Assembly: GCA_963692975.2 (NCBI GenBank)
Contig: CAXMMR010000035.1
Coordinates: 1 to 64,000 of the forward strand
Length of the DNA: 64,000 bases
DNA from: CAXMMR01 sp963692975
Lineage (GTDB): Bacteria > Pseudomonadota > Alphaproteobacteria > Acetobacterales > Acetobacteraceae
Reading direction: 5' to 3'
Shown piece by piece: positions 47,140 through 60,617 of this stretch (its first letter is position 1; each line of letters begins with the position of its first letter). The notes below the pieces were generated by a model. The model ran no database searches and was not told the DNA's origin. It saw nothing but the letters and a program-made list of their open reading frames with translations. The translations under genes and the position numbers were made by a program.

Positions 47140-47255
47140 CTTCTTTTTCTGAAGAAAAAGAAGCAAAAAGACTTTTATCCATTTGTACGTTTTCGGCGGT
47201 TAACGTCGGACTCCAGTGGATAAAAGTTCTTTGGTTCTTTCTTTCAAGAAAGAAC
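47140..47255. repeat. Nested pyrimidine-rich inverted repeats
   Basis: Three perfect inverted repeats: CTTCTTTTTC/GAAAAAGAAG (47140-47163), ACTTTTATCCA/TGGATAAAAGT (outer arms about 47170 and 47217, 35 bases between) and GTTCTTTCTT/AAGAAAGAAC (47234-47255). They would fold into a three-hairpin array after the preceding gene. A similar single hairpin closes the rRNA operon at 59715-59736. Confidence 0.75.
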
Positions 47256-47350
47256 AAGCTGTTACGCCTGCGAAGCCTATGTAGCCTTTAGAACCGCGGA
47301 CGAGCGAACCCGGCCGACCACGCGCCGTTCTGCGAGCGAAGGAGCAACCG

Positions 47351-47557
47351 ATGACCACCAGCAGCAAGATACCCGCCACCGACCGCTCGACCGGCGGCCC
47401 GGGCAGCAGCCACGTAAACCACGACAAGCCGCATGACAGTGCCGGTGCGCACCACCAGAACAAGGCCGAAGAGCACAAGCATCCGAACGAGCAAAACAGC
47501 ACCGGCGGCGGCACGAAGCACGAGAAGCGTGACCTCGGCGAAGGCGGGCGCTCCTAG
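47351..47557 (+). CDS. Small disordered hydrophilic protein
   Basis: 68 residues from ATG 47351 with AAGGAG (47339-47344) 6 bases upstream, a strong start. The sequence is rich in His, Lys, Asn, Gly and Ser (HVNHDKPHDSAGAHHQNK) and has no hydrophobic segment. Similar in character to the 58-residue protein at 37887-38063. Function unknown; a desiccation or metal-related role would be speculation. Confidence 0.7.
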   Translation: MTTSSKIPATDRSTGGPGSSHVNHDKPHDSAGAHHQNKAEEHKHPNEQNSTGGGTKHEKRDLGEGGRS

Positions 47558-47603
47558 ACCTCTCAAACTCGCGTCGTACGGGAGTGGCGTCGATCGCCGG
47601 GAC

Positions 47604-49649
47604 CTAGATGTCCAGCTCCCCCGCGCTCTTCGCCCGCTCCTGAATGAACTGGAACCGCAACTCGGGCCGACGGCCCATCAGGCTTTCGACCATGGTGCTT
47701 GTTTCCAGCCGGGTCTCGGGCGTCGCCATCACCTTGAGCAGGGTGCGTCTGGCCGGGTCCATGGTGGTGTCGCGCAGAGCGGTGGGCGGCATCTCGCCCA
47801 GGCCCTTGAAGCGGCTGATCTCAACCTTGGCGCCGGCCTTGAAGCCGGAGCGCAGCTTGCGGTCGCGGTCGGCGTCGTTCATCGCATAGAGCGACTTTGC
47901 GCCTTGGGTGAGGCGATAGAGCGGCGGCTGGGCCAGGTAGACGTGGCCGAGCCGGATCAGCTCGGGCAGCTCGCGGTAGAAGAACGTCATCAGCAGCGAG
48001 GCGATGTGGGCGCCGTCGACGTCGGCGTCGGTCATCACGATGACCCGGCCGTAGCGCAGCCGGCCGGCCTCGAACCGCTCGCCGACGCCGCAGCCCAGCG
48101 CCTCCACCAGGTCCTTGAGCTCCTGGTTCTGGCGCAGCTTCTCGACGCTGGCGCTGGCGACGTTGAGGATCTTGCCGCGCAGCGGCAGCACCGCCTGGGT
48201 GTTGCGATTGCGCGCCTGCTTGGCCGAGCCGCCGGCGCTGTCGCCCTCGACCAGGAAGATCTCGGTGCGCGCCGCCTCCTCGGAGGTGCAGTCCGCGAGC
48301 TTGCCCGGCAGGCGCAGCCGGCGCGTCGCCGATTTGCGCGGCGTGTCGCGCAGCTCGCGCCGGCGCAGCCTGTCCTCGGCGCGCTCGATGACGAAGGCGA
48401 GCAGGCCGTCCGATTGCGTCGGGTTGCCGGCGAGGAAGCTGTCGAAGCGGTCGCGCAGCGCCTGCTCGACCAGCCGCGTCGCCTCCGGGCTGGTCAGCTT
48501 CTCCTTGGTCTGACCCTGGAACTGCGGCTCGCGCACGAACACCGACAGCTTGCCGACGGTGCAGCCGAGCAGGTCCTCGACCGTGATCGCCGCCGCCCGC
48601 TTGCTCTGGCCGCGCTGCTCGCCCCAGGCGCGCAGGCCCTTCAGCAACGCGTTGCGGAACCCGGCCTCGTGGGTGCCGCCCTGCGTCGTCGGCACGGTGT
48701 TGCAGTACGAGGCGAGATGGCTGTCGCCGCGCTCGACCCAGGCGACCGCCCACTCGGCGCGCCCGGTCTCCTGCCCGCGGGCGTGGGGTAAAATCGCCTC
48801 GCCGGCCCACAGCTCCGGCACGGCGAGCGCTGTCGTGCCCAGATCCTCGGTCAGGCTGTCGCGCAGCCCGCCGGGGAAGTGTAGCAGCGCCTCGGCCGGC
48901 ACCTCCTCGCCGCGCAGCAGCGACGGCTCGCAGCTCCAGCGGATGCGCACGCCGCGAAACAGGTAGGCCTTGGAGCGGCAGAACCGGTATAGCCGCGCCG
49001 GCGAGAAGTGCTGGGCGCCGAAAATCTCCGGGTCCGGGCGGAAGCGCAGCTGGGTGCCGCGGCGGTTCTGCACCGGACCGGCATTCTCGATCCGCCCGAG
49101 CGGCAGCCCTCGCGCGAACGCCTGCCGGTAGAGCACCCGGTCGCGCGCCACCTCCACCTCCAACCGCTCGGCCAGCGCATTCACCACCGAGCTGCCGACG
49201 CCGTGCAGCCCGCCCGAGGTCGCATACGCCTTGCCGGAGAACTTGCCGCCGGAGTGCAGCGTGGTGAGGATCACCTCGAGCGCGCTGCGATCCGGGAATT
49301 TGGGGTGCGGGTCCACGGGGATGCCGCGGCCGTTGTCGCGCACGGTGAGCCAGTCGCCCGCGGCGAGCGTCACGTCGATCGCGCTCGCATGGCCGGCGAC
49401 CGCCTCGTCCATGGCGTTGTCGATGAGCTCGGCGGCCAGATGATGATAGGCGGTCTCGTCGGTGCCGCCGATATACATGCCCGGACGGCGCCGTACCGGC
49501 TCCAGCCCCTCCAGCACCTCGATGTCCTTGGCCGAGTAGTCGTGCTCGGGAGTGGCCTCCCGGGCAGAGGACTTTATGGCCGCAGGCTTGGCGCGCTTTG
49601 CCTCGCCGCGCTTGCCGGCGCCGGGCGTGGAGGAGAAGAGGTCGTTCAT
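47604..49649 (-). CDS. parE: DNA topoisomerase IV subunit B
   Basis: ATPase subunit of the enzyme that unlinks daughter chromosomes. 681 residues from ATG 49649. The GHKL ATP site is seen in VRRRPGMYIGG, ELIDNAMDEA, DNGRGIPV and TSGGLHGVGSSVVNALAE. The transducer and TOPRIM parts follow with FLVEGDSAGGSAKQ, VMTDADVDGAHI and RFKGLGEMPP. It lacks the long insertion of GyrB from gamma-proteobacteria. ParC is not in the window. Confidence 0.95.
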   Translation of the reverse strand: MNDLFSSTPGAGKRGEAKRAKPAAIKSSAREATPEHDYSAKDIEVLEGLEPVRRRPGMYIGGTDETAYHHLAAELIDNAMDEAVAGHASAIDVTLAAGDWLTVRDNGRGIPVDPHPKFPDRSALEVILTTLHSGGKFSGKAYATSGGLHGVGSSVVNALAERLEVEVARDRVLYRQAFARGLPLGRIENAGPVQNRRGTQLRFRPDPEIFGAQHFSPARLYRFCRSKAYLFRGVRIRWSCEPSLLRGEEVPAEALLHFPGGLRDSLTEDLGTTALAVPELWAGEAILPHARGQETGRAEWAVAWVERGDSHLASYCNTVPTTQGGTHEAGFRNALLKGLRAWGEQRGQSKRAAAITVEDLLGCTVGKLSVFVREPQFQGQTKEKLTSPEATRLVEQALRDRFDSFLAGNPTQSDGLLAFVIERAEDRLRRRELRDTPRKSATRRLRLPGKLADCTSEEAARTEIFLVEGDSAGGSAKQARNRNTQAVLPLRGKILNVASASVEKLRQNQELKDLVEALGCGVGERFEAGRLRYGRVIVMTDADVDGAHIASLLMTFFYRELPELIRLGHVYLAQPPLYRLTQGAKSLYAMNDADRDRKLRSGFKAGAKVEISRFKGLGEMPPTALRDTTMDPARRTLLKVMATPETRLETSTMVESLMGRRPELRFQFIQERAKSAGELDI

Positions 49650-49736
49650 GCTGTGTTCCCGGCCGATCGCCGCAACCTAGCGTTGGGCGGCGCGCCGGAG
49701 CAAGCGCCCGGCCGAACAGGCCGGGCGCTCGTCGCC

Positions 49737-50303
49737 TCAGGTCGAGCTGTCGTTGCCGTCGCCGTCGCGCATCTGCCCGGTGGGCTCCTGCACGTGCGCC
49801 TCGAGGAACCACAACTGCTTGTCGATGCCGCGGCTGACCTCGGTGAACAAGTCGGCGGTGTCCGGATCGCCGGCCTCGTCGACCTCGTCAATGTTCTTGC
49901 GCAGCGCGTTGCCATACTGCGCATAGCGGTCGATCAGCGCCGCCAGATGGTCGGCGATGGCGTAGACGTCGGTGGGATAGGGCGCCAGCGCGCTTGCCGC
50001 CGAGACCGCCTGCGCCGTGCCCTTGGCGGTGCCGCCAAGCTGCGTCGCGCGCTCGGCCATCTCGTCGTTCCACTCGTCCTGCTCGGTGCGGAAGCCGTCG
50101 AGCATCAGGTGGATGCCGATGAACTGCGGCCCCTTCAGGTTCCAGTGCGCCTGCTTGGTCGCGAGCGCGAGGTCGATGCCGTCGGCCAGCCGCGCGTTCA
50201 GCATCTCAATCGCGGCGGCTTTGGCGTTGCTCTCGAGGTTATTGCGGGTGCGATGAAAGCGGTTGCGGGTGGGCTTGTCGGGCGCTGCTGTGCTGCTGGA
50301 CAT
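49737..50303 (-). CDS. dps: DNA starvation/stationary phase protection protein (Dps)
   Basis: 188 residues; a ferritin-like dodecamer that binds DNA and stores iron. It starts at ATG 50303 with AGGAG 9 bases upstream. The ferroxidase ligands lie in KQAHWNLKGPQFIGIHLMLD and DEWNDEMAERATQLGG, the usual Dps motifs. The N-terminal tail is basic (RNRFHRTRNN), fitting DNA binding. A repeat element stands between it and the upstream patatin gene. Confidence 0.95.
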   Translation of the reverse strand: MSSSTAAPDKPTRNRFHRTRNNLESNAKAAAIEMLNARLADGIDLALATKQAHWNLKGPQFIGIHLMLDGFRTEQDEWNDEMAERATQLGGTAKGTAQAVSAASALAPYPTDVYAIADHLAALIDRYAQYGNALRKNIDEVDEAGDPDTADLFTEVSRGIDKQLWFLEAHVQEPTGQMRDGDGNDSST

Positions 50304-50384
50304 CGTTTAGAACTCCTGCTGTCCGGTGTGGCCCAGACAACGTTGGTCGCGATGCACCGTTGCGCCGGGAGGCGGCAGGGCAGC

Positions 50385-50584
50385 AAGGCAAGGGGCTTCG
50401 CCCCTTGACCCCATCAAAGGCGGAGCCTTTGAAATCCGTTCGTTTATTATGCTCCTGCGGCGAGTTCGGTGATGCGGGGGCAGAATTGAGTGGCTTCGCC
50501 AAGCAAGGCAGAACGAGATTGACTCCAGGTGAATGGGGTCTGGGGCCTCGGGCCCCAGCGGGTCCAGGGCAGCGCCCTGGCCTT
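50385..50584 (-). repeat. Composite palindromic element, copy 3 (reversed)
   Basis: 200 bp. On the + strand it begins AAGGCAAGGGGCttcGCCCC and AAAGGCggaGCCTTT, and ends CTGGGGCCtcgGGCCCCAG and CCAGGGCagcGCCCTGG followed by CCTT. The middle on the minus strand contains CTTGCTTGGCGAAGCCACTC, as in copy 2. Lies upstream of dps and downstream of the patatin gene. Confidence 0.85.
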
Positions 50585-50601
50585 GCTTTACCTTCATTCC
50601 T

Positions 50602-51780
50602 TCACCCCTTCGCCCGATGCACGTCATGCACGGCGATGCCCTCCTCGGCCGGCGGCACGGTCAGCCAGTCCTCGTGCATCAGCGTCTGCCGGGTATCGCG
50701 GCATCCGGCCTCCCAATGCTCGCGCATCGAGGCGGCCGAAAACTCGTAGTCCTTGACCTGACTTTCATAGGCCGCCTCCTGGTAGATCAGGTGCAGGATC
50801 GAGTAGCGCGGCACGCTGCTCAGCTGCCGTTTGAGCGCCCGCTCCTCGGCATCCAGCATCTCCTCAGGTAGCCGGTCGAGCAGCTTCTTGAGCTGTCCCT
50901 GGCCGCGCAGCAGCCGCGCGTAGTACTGCGTGACCGAGCGTGTTCGCGACGAGTACATGATGTCCTTCTGCCGGGCCATGACCTCCAGCAGGTCGCGCGG
51001 CAGGTCGCCGCGGGCGCTGAACAGGTCGACCTGGAACACCAGCATGTCATCGCTGCCGGCATTGTCGAGCAGGTGCTGCAGCGGCGTGTTGGACACCAGG
51101 CCGCCATCCCAGAACCAGTCGGTACCGACCCGCACCATCGGTAGCGCCGGCGGCAGCGCGCCCGAGGCCAGCACGTGCTCGGCCCCGAGCCTCAGATGAG
51201 CGTTGTCGAAATACGAGAAGTTTCCGGTCGTGATGTTGGTCGCGCCGACGGCGACGCGGATTTGGCCGGCGTTGATCAGGTCGAAGTCGATCAGCCGGTT
51301 CAGGGTCTGGCGGAGTGGCGCGTTGTCGTACAGGCTGGTCGCCTGGCGCGAGCCGCGCGGTGCGAACCAGGGCCCAGGGAACAGTGGCGAGAAGAAGCTC
51401 GGCTGACCCAGCAACGTCGTCATCATCGACGACACGCCGTTATAGACCCGCCGCATCACGTCGCCTTCCGGCGGCATCAGTCCAAGCGGACGGGCGGTGA
51501 TCGTCTCCCAGAACTCGCGCAGCCGCTCCAGCCGCCGCTCGCGCGGGTTGCCGGCGATGATCGCCGCGTTGATGCCGCCGATCGAGACGCCGGCGATCCA
51601 GTCCGGGTCGTGCCCCGCCTCGTGCAGCGCCTGGTAGACGCCGGCCTGGTAGGCGCCGAGCGCGCCGCCGCCCTGCAGCACCAGCCCCACCTTCGGCCGG
51701 GCGCGACGCTCGGCCGGCGCCTCCGAGATGGCCGGGCCGGCGCCCACCGGTCCTATGCCGCCCTGCCATTGTGCATCCAT
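50602..51780 (-). CDS. Patatin-like phospholipase
   Basis: 392 residues from ATG 51780 (MDAQWQGG); longer readings enter the divergent gene. The oxyanion loop is LQGGGALGAYQAG, the nucleophile Ser is in GVSIGG, and the catalytic Asp is in DGGLVSN. The C-terminal region (RTRSVTQYYARLLRGQGQ and YESQVKDYEFSAASMREHWE) is of the DUF3734 type, common beside hydroxybutyrate dehydrogenase genes in Alphaproteobacteria, as here. Likely lipid hydrolase linked to storage-polymer metabolism. Confidence 0.92.
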   Translation of the reverse strand: MDAQWQGGIGPVGAGPAISEAPAERRARPKVGLVLQGGGALGAYQAGVYQALHEAGHDPDWIAGVSIGGINAAIIAGNPRERRLERLREFWETITARPLGLMPPEGDVMRRVYNGVSSMMTTLLGQPSFFSPLFPGPWFAPRGSRQATSLYDNAPLRQTLNRLIDFDLINAGQIRVAVGATNITTGNFSYFDNAHLRLGAEHVLASGALPPALPMVRVGTDWFWDGGLVSNTPLQHLLDNAGSDDMLVFQVDLFSARGDLPRDLLEVMARQKDIMYSSRTRSVTQYYARLLRGQGQLKKLLDRLPEEMLDAEERALKRQLSSVPRYSILHLIYQEAAYESQVKDYEFSAASMREHWEAGCRDTRQTLMHEDWLTVPPAEEGIAVHDVHRAKG

Positions 51781-51868
51781 TGGCGCTGACGCTCCGTTCG
51801 GTTGTTTCGGTTGGCCGTCGCGGCCGCTATCACGGCGGCACCCTAGGTTGAGCGCAGGAGAATGGTCC

Positions 51869-52669
51869 ATGGCAGGCACATCCGGCACGCTGCGCGGCAA
51901 GGTCGCCCTGGTCACCGGCTCGACAAGCGGCATCGGCCAGGGCATTGCCGAGGCGCTGGCCGCCGAGGGCGCGGCGGTGATGCTCAACGGCCTCGGTGAG
52001 GCGGGCGCGATCGAGGCGGCGCGCGCAGAGCTTGCCGCGCGGCACGGCGTGACGGTGCTGCATGACGCGGCGGACATGACCCGCCCCGAGCAGATCGCCG
52101 CCCTGGTGCGACGCACCGAGGCCGAGCTCGGCGGCCTGCACATCCTGGTCAACAATGCCGGCATCCAGCACACTGCGCCGATCGAGGACTTTCCCGCCGA
52201 GCGGTGGGACGCGGTGATCGCGATCAACCTTTCCGCCGCCTTTCACGCCATGCAGGCGGCGATCCCGGCCATGCGCGCCGCTGGCTGGGGGCGGATCATC
52301 AACATCGCCTCGGCGCACGGCCTGGTCGCCAGCATCCACAAATCCGCCTACGTGGCCGCCAAGCACGGCCTCGTCGGCCTGACCAAGGTCGCCGCACTCG
52401 AGCTTGCCGATGCCGGCGTCACCGCCAATGCGATCTGCCCCGGCTGGGTGCTCACCCCGCTGGTGGAGCGCCAGCTGGAGGCGCGCGCGGCTCGCGAGGG
52501 GCGCACGGTGGCGACGGTGACGCATGACTTCCTGGCCGAGAAGCAGCCGCTCGCCCGCTTCACGACGACCGCCCAGCTCGGCGTGTTGGCGGTTTTTCTC
52601 TGCAGCGAGGCCGCCGCCTCGATGACCGGGGTGCCGGTGTCGATGGATGGCGGCTGGACGGCGGGCTGA
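51869..52669 (+). CDS. bdhA: D-3-hydroxybutyrate dehydrogenase
   Basis: 266-residue SDR converting 3-hydroxybutyrate and acetoacetate with NAD. ATG 51869 with AGGAG 8 bases upstream. The cofactor loop is TGSTSGIGQGIAE, then NNAGIQH, the Ser of NIASAHG, and YVAAKHGLVGLTKV holding Tyr and Lys. The stretches LNGLGEAG, AICPGWVLTPLVE and FLAEKQPLARFTT are typical of the hydroxybutyrate branch. Divergent from the patatin gene with 88 bp between. Confidence 0.92.
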   Translation: MAGTSGTLRGKVALVTGSTSGIGQGIAEALAAEGAAVMLNGLGEAGAIEAARAELAARHGVTVLHDAADMTRPEQIAALVRRTEAELGGLHILVNNAGIQHTAPIEDFPAERWDAVIAINLSAAFHAMQAAIPAMRAAGWGRIINIASAHGLVASIHKSAYVAAKHGLVGLTKVAALELADAGVTANAICPGWVLTPLVERQLEARAAREGRTVATVTHDFLAEKQPLARFTTTAQLGVLAVFLCSEAAASMTGVPVSMDGGWTAG

Positions 52670-52681
52670 GGCGGCCGAGCG

Positions 52682-53650
52682 GTGACGGTGCTGCTGACGG
52701 GTGCTGCCGGCTTTATCGGCTACCACGTCGCTGAGGCGCTGCTTGCCCAGGGCGAGGCGGTGGTCGGCATCGACAGTCTCAACGACTACTACGATGTCGG
52801 GCTGAAGCGCGCCCGGCTCGATTTGCTGGCAGGCCGGGCCGGGTTTCGCTTCGAGCAGGCCGACATCGCCGATCGTGACGCGATGGCGGCACTCGCTGCG
52901 CGCGCCGGGCGCGTGACGGCGGTGATCCACCTTGCCGGACAGGCCGGCGTGCGCTTCTCGATGGTCGACCCTTACGCCTACGTGCATGCCAACGTGCTGG
53001 GCCACTTGGTCGTGCTCGAGCTCGCCCGCGGGTTCGACGCGCTCACCCACCTGGTGTTCGCCTCCACCTCCTCGGTCTACGGCCTGGAGCGGCAGACGCC
53101 GTTTCGCGAGACCCAGCGCTGCGACACCCCGACCTCGCTCTATGCCGCGACCAAGCGCGCCGACGAGCTGATGAGCCACGCCTACGGCCACCTCTACGGC
53201 TTGCCGCAGACCGGCTTGCGCTTCTTCACCGTCTACGGACCGTGGGGGCGGCCGGACATGGCCTATTACGCCTTCGCCCAGGCGATCGCGGAGGGCCGGC
53301 CGATCACCCTTTACGACGGCAATCCGGAGCGCGACTTCACCTATGTCGACGACATCGTGCGCGGCGTGCTTGGCGTGCTTGGCAAGCCGCCTGCGGCCGG
53401 AGAGCTGCGGCTGCTCAACATCGGCAACACCCGGCGTGAGCCGGTCACGCGCCTGATCAGCCTGCTCGAGCAGTCGCTTGGCCGGCGCGCGGTGGTGCAC
53501 CATGCCGCGCGTCCGGCGGCCGACGTCGCCAGCACGCTGGCCTCTGTCGACGCGATCGCGGCGTTGACCGGCTTTGCTCCGGCCACGACGCTGGAGCAGG
53601 GCGTGCCGCGCTTTGTCGCCTGGTTTCGCGACTATCATCGGCTTGCGTAG
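52682..53650 (+). CDS. NAD-dependent epimerase, probable UDP-glucuronate 4-epimerase
   Basis: 322-residue extended SDR starting at GTG 52682, 12 bp after bdhA. The NAD loop is GAAGFIGYHV. The sequence GIDSLNDYYDVGLKRAR is characteristic of UDP-glucuronate epimerases. The catalytic set STSSVYG and YAATKRADE is intact, followed by RFFTVYGPWGRPDMA and RDFTYVDDIV. It would make UDP-galacturonate for surface polysaccharide. Last gene before the rRNA operon. Confidence 0.9.
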   Translation: MTVLLTGAAGFIGYHVAEALLAQGEAVVGIDSLNDYYDVGLKRARLDLLAGRAGFRFEQADIADRDAMAALAARAGRVTAVIHLAGQAGVRFSMVDPYAYVHANVLGHLVVLELARGFDALTHLVFASTSSVYGLERQTPFRETQRCDTPTSLYAATKRADELMSHAYGHLYGLPQTGLRFFTVYGPWGRPDMAYYAFAQAIAEGRPITLYDGNPERDFTYVDDIVRGVLGVLGKPPAAGELRLLNIGNTRREPVTRLISLLEQSLGRRAVVHHAARPAADVASTLASVDAIAALTGFAPATTLEQGVPRFVAWFRDYHRLA

Positions 53651-53667
53651 TTTTCGCGATTTGCCTG

Positions 53668-53696
53668 TTGACCGCTCAGGCCCCCGGGCCTAGATA
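53668..53696 (+). promoter_or_regulatory. Probable rRNA operon promoter
   Basis: TTGACC (53668-53673), 17-base spacer, TAGATA (53691-53696): a good sigma-70-type pair about 425 bases before 16S rRNA. The GC-rich start region GCCC around the -10 fits stringent control. Prediction by pattern only. Confidence 0.6.
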
Positions 53697-53815
53697 CCCT
53701 TCCGCTGCTGATGCGGGCGAGAAGTTTCTTGCTTGTTGGTAGTAGTTTCCACTACGGTGTTCGGCTCTGGCCGGATCGGTGAGCTGGACGGGACGACCTT
53801 TGGGTATGTCCTGGA

Positions 53816-53826
53816 TGTTCTTTGAC
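53816..53826 (+). promoter_or_regulatory. boxA antitermination site in rRNA leader
   Basis: TGTTCTTTGAC resembles the NusB/S10-binding boxA (TGCTCTTTAAC) and the form common in alphaproteobacterial rRNA leaders. The rest of the 53697-54121 leader holds no gene. Confidence 0.5.
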
Positions 53827-54121
53827 TAGTTCATCGGAATGGAAGGGATATGTTGGCGGCGTCCTGCGGCCTGCGCGTGAGTGTGGGTGGTGCATGAGGT
53901 TTTGTGTTGGTGTGATTTGGGGTTTGGCGTGAGCTGGACTTTGGCTTTCATCGACATGGGACTTTTTCGGATGTTTTGCCGGCCTATCTTTTAGATACGT
54001 AGTCAGAATGTTTGTAAGAGTTTGCCTGCACTGCTGCCCCTCGCGGTGGTGTGGGTTTGGATGAGGGTTGGGGTTTGGCTTTTGTTCGTTGAGTGTCTGG
54101 TTTCTATGGCTGGGCATGAGA

Positions 54122-55630
<1,509 letters not shown>

Positions 55631-55888
55631 AAGGATGCTGTCTGACGAGGGCCGAGCGATCGGCTGTCTTGGACGGCTCCGACAAGTCCTTCACGGCGGA
55701 TGCTGTGGGGGCGAACTCTGCCGGATTTTGGATCCGCTGACCGGGCCTCATGGATCGGGCGCCGTCAACATATCCCTTCCCCGTGACGATGATCCGCTTG
55801 GATTGCCGCACTCACCTGGCGCCCCCGCCTTGTGCGGTGATGGGCTGCGAAGGGTGTGTTGAGGCTTGGGCGGATGGGTGACCTTTTG

Positions 55889-55965
<77 letters not shown>

Positions 55966-55969
55966 ATTT

Positions 55970-56045
55970 GGGGGTGTAGCTCAGTTGGCAGAGCACCTGC
56001 TTTGCAAGCAGGGGGTCGTCGGTTCGATCCCGTCCACCTCCACCA
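55970..56045 (+). tRNA. tRNA-Ala (TGC)
   Basis: 76 nt, 4 bases after tRNA-Ile. Acceptor stem GGGGGTG/CACCTCC, anticodon loop CTTTGCAAG giving TGC, CCA encoded. Confidence 0.97.
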
Positions 56046-56069
56046 GGTGGATGAGTAGTTAAGAGAAGA

Positions 56070-56180
56070 AAGGCCAGGGCTCTGCCCTGGACCCGCTGGG
56101 GCCCGCGGCCCCAGACCCCTTAACGAATGGGTTCCAAGGGCCTCGGGCCCTTGGTGGGTCCAGGGCAAAACCCTGGCCTT
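56070..56180 (+). repeat. Composite palindromic element, short copy in the rRNA spacer
   Basis: 111 bp. Left end AAGG-CCAGGGCtctGCCCTGG, ACCCG, CTGGGGCCcgcGGCCCCAG. The right end follows after a few bases: CCAAGGGCCtcGGGCCCTTGG, TGGGT, CCAGGGcaaaaCCCTGG-CCTT. The unique middle of the longer copies is absent. No gene in the rest of 56046-56530. Confidence 0.82.
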
Positions 56181-56530
56181 GTCTGTCGTCACGGAGAAGC
56201 AACACGTTCAGCGTGGTCGCAAGGCCGGCGTTGTTCGGCATGGTCTGCGGTTTGGTCGCAGGAGTGTCGTGATCTTTGTCAGGGTTAATCAGGTTCTGGT
56301 GCGTCTCTGGGCGCGTCGCGGTCGGCATTCGTCTGACCGGCTCTGTCGCATGCGCGAGCATGTGGCATCCGACGATTGCGGCATTGTGTTCAGAGGCGTT
56401 GACGACATTTGCTGAGTGAGTGGCCTGCGGTGAGCGGGGCTGGCTGTGCTGGGGCGAGAGCTTTGGCGTGGATGGTTCCTGTGCATGGTGGGCAGAAGAG
56501 TTCGTGTTTAACCGCACGGGCAAATCGTGA

Positions 56531-59297
<2,767 letters not shown>

Positions 59298-59427
59298 CAA
59301 CCACCATGCATAGCAACGATCCACGCCAATATCGGCGCAGATTCCAAACACGACAGACCACTCACTCAGCAAATGCCGTCACACCAGAACCTGCACCCCC
59401 CTGATCACCGATCAGGGTGGGCTTGAT

Positions 59428-59546
59428 GACCTGGTGGCCATGGCGGGGTGTCCGCACCCGATCCCATACCGAACTCGGCCGTGAAAACCCCCAGCGCCCA
59501 TGATACTGCACCTCAAGGTGCGGGAAAGTCGGTCGCCGCCAGGTCT
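59428..59546 (+). rRNA. rrf: 5S ribosomal RNA
   Basis: About 118 nt. Terminal stem GACCTGG/CCAGGTC, with the conserved CCCGATCCCATACCGAACTC in the middle. It lies 130 bases after 23S. Confidence 0.93.
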
Positions 59547-59574
59547 TCAAACCCACCCACACACACATCACCCA

Positions 59575-59651
<77 letters not shown>

Positions 59652-59714
59652 AACACACAGCCCCAAAAAGCAATATGCCGCCAAACCTCAGGCAAAATAA
59701 GCAAAAGGCTTCTG

Positions 59715-59736
59715 CTTCCTTTCTCCAGAAAAGAAG
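59715..59736 (+). terminator. Hairpin after the rRNA operon
   Basis: CTTCCTTTCT-CC-AGAAAAGAAG, a 10-bp stem with one mismatch, 64 bases after tRNA-fMet. It resembles the hairpins at 47140-47255. Probable end of the rRNA transcript. Nothing else is seen in 59652-59915. Confidence 0.5.
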
Positions 59737-59915
59737 AACCTTGTCTTTATCAATCTATAGCAGGCGCGCAAGCTTGCCCGGGCCGGTCTGTCGCCAGCAG
59801 CAGCTAGTGGAGCGGACCGGACGACGTGCGCGGCATTTCCTTCTCGCTCGCCACTGACGGCGCCCCGCGCGGCTTAGGCCAGGCCAGGGTCAAAGCCCCT
59901 CCCCGAGCCTCACGC

Positions 59916-60617
59916 TTAGCGCGGCATTGGCGGCGCTTCGTGATGCGACTCTTCATCGTGTTGCGGGGCGGCCCAGGGTAGGTCGCGCATGAAGGTCACG
60001 ATGTCGTCCTTGGCACTGGTGGCGATCGCCTGGGGATATTGGAAGCGGAAGACGACGGCACGGTTGCGACCTCTGCAGCAGAACGCGTAGGCGTCCATGA
60101 CGGTCGGTTCCGGCCGGACGGTGGTGATGTTGTCGTATGCGACGACCAGCTCGCGGCCACTTTCCTCGATGCCCTCCTGCACGAGGAACGCGTCATCTTG
60201 TGCCAGGACACGTAGCGAGGGGTGCAGCCGCATGAGTTCGCGCTGCAAGACTGCCATCTCCGGTTTCGACCGCTCGCTGGTCGCGTTCTCCGTGCTGTCG
60301 AACAGGGCCAGGGTGCCGGACCCGACCTTTGCCGGGTAGACGTGCACGATCGCGGTCAGATTGCCAGCCGGGTTATGAAGCGCGTATCCGACGCTGACGG
60401 ATTGTCCTTTCGGATCCTGGCGGAAGATGTCGAGGCGCTGGAAATGGCCTACCATGGCGGGGAAGACGAAGCCTGACGGCGTGTTGCTGTAAGACGCGTC
60501 GCCGACGGGCAAAGGGTCGGCCGGCAGGGACGATGCGTCGGCGCAGGCGCAGAGCAGGTACAGCACGGGCCAGATGCAGTGCCTCCTGGCTGCGGCCGAC
60601 ACCCGCGCGGCTAGCAT
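59916..60617 (-). CDS. Hypothetical lipoprotein
   Basis: 233 residues from ATG 60617. A basic start and hydrophobic run IWPVLYLLCAC give a lipobox with Cys at about residue 25. The mature part is a mixed alpha/beta domain (PSGFVFPAMVGHFQRLDIFR, VGYALHNPAGNLTAIVHVYP) without recognised family. The C-terminus is His/Glu-rich. It overlaps the upstream gene by 7 bp, so the pair is co-transcribed. Confidence 0.8.
   Translation of the reverse strand: MLAARVSAAARRHCIWPVLYLLCACADASSLPADPLPVGDASYSNTPSGFVFPAMVGHFQRLDIFRQDPKGQSVSVGYALHNPAGNLTAIVHVYPAKVGSGTLALFDSTENATSERSKPEMAVLQRELMRLHPSLRVLAQDDAFLVQEGIEESGRELVVAYDNITTVRPEPTVMDAYAFCCRGRNRAVVFRFQYPQAIATSAKDDIVTFMRDLPWAAPQHDEESHHEAPPMPR

Noticed and set aside
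47821..49812. 663-codon minus-strand frame overlapping parE
   Set aside because: Arg/Ala/Gly-rich out-of-frame reading of parE.
51830..53638. 602-codon minus-strand frame
   Set aside because: Antisense to bdhA and the epimerase, both with complete family motifs.
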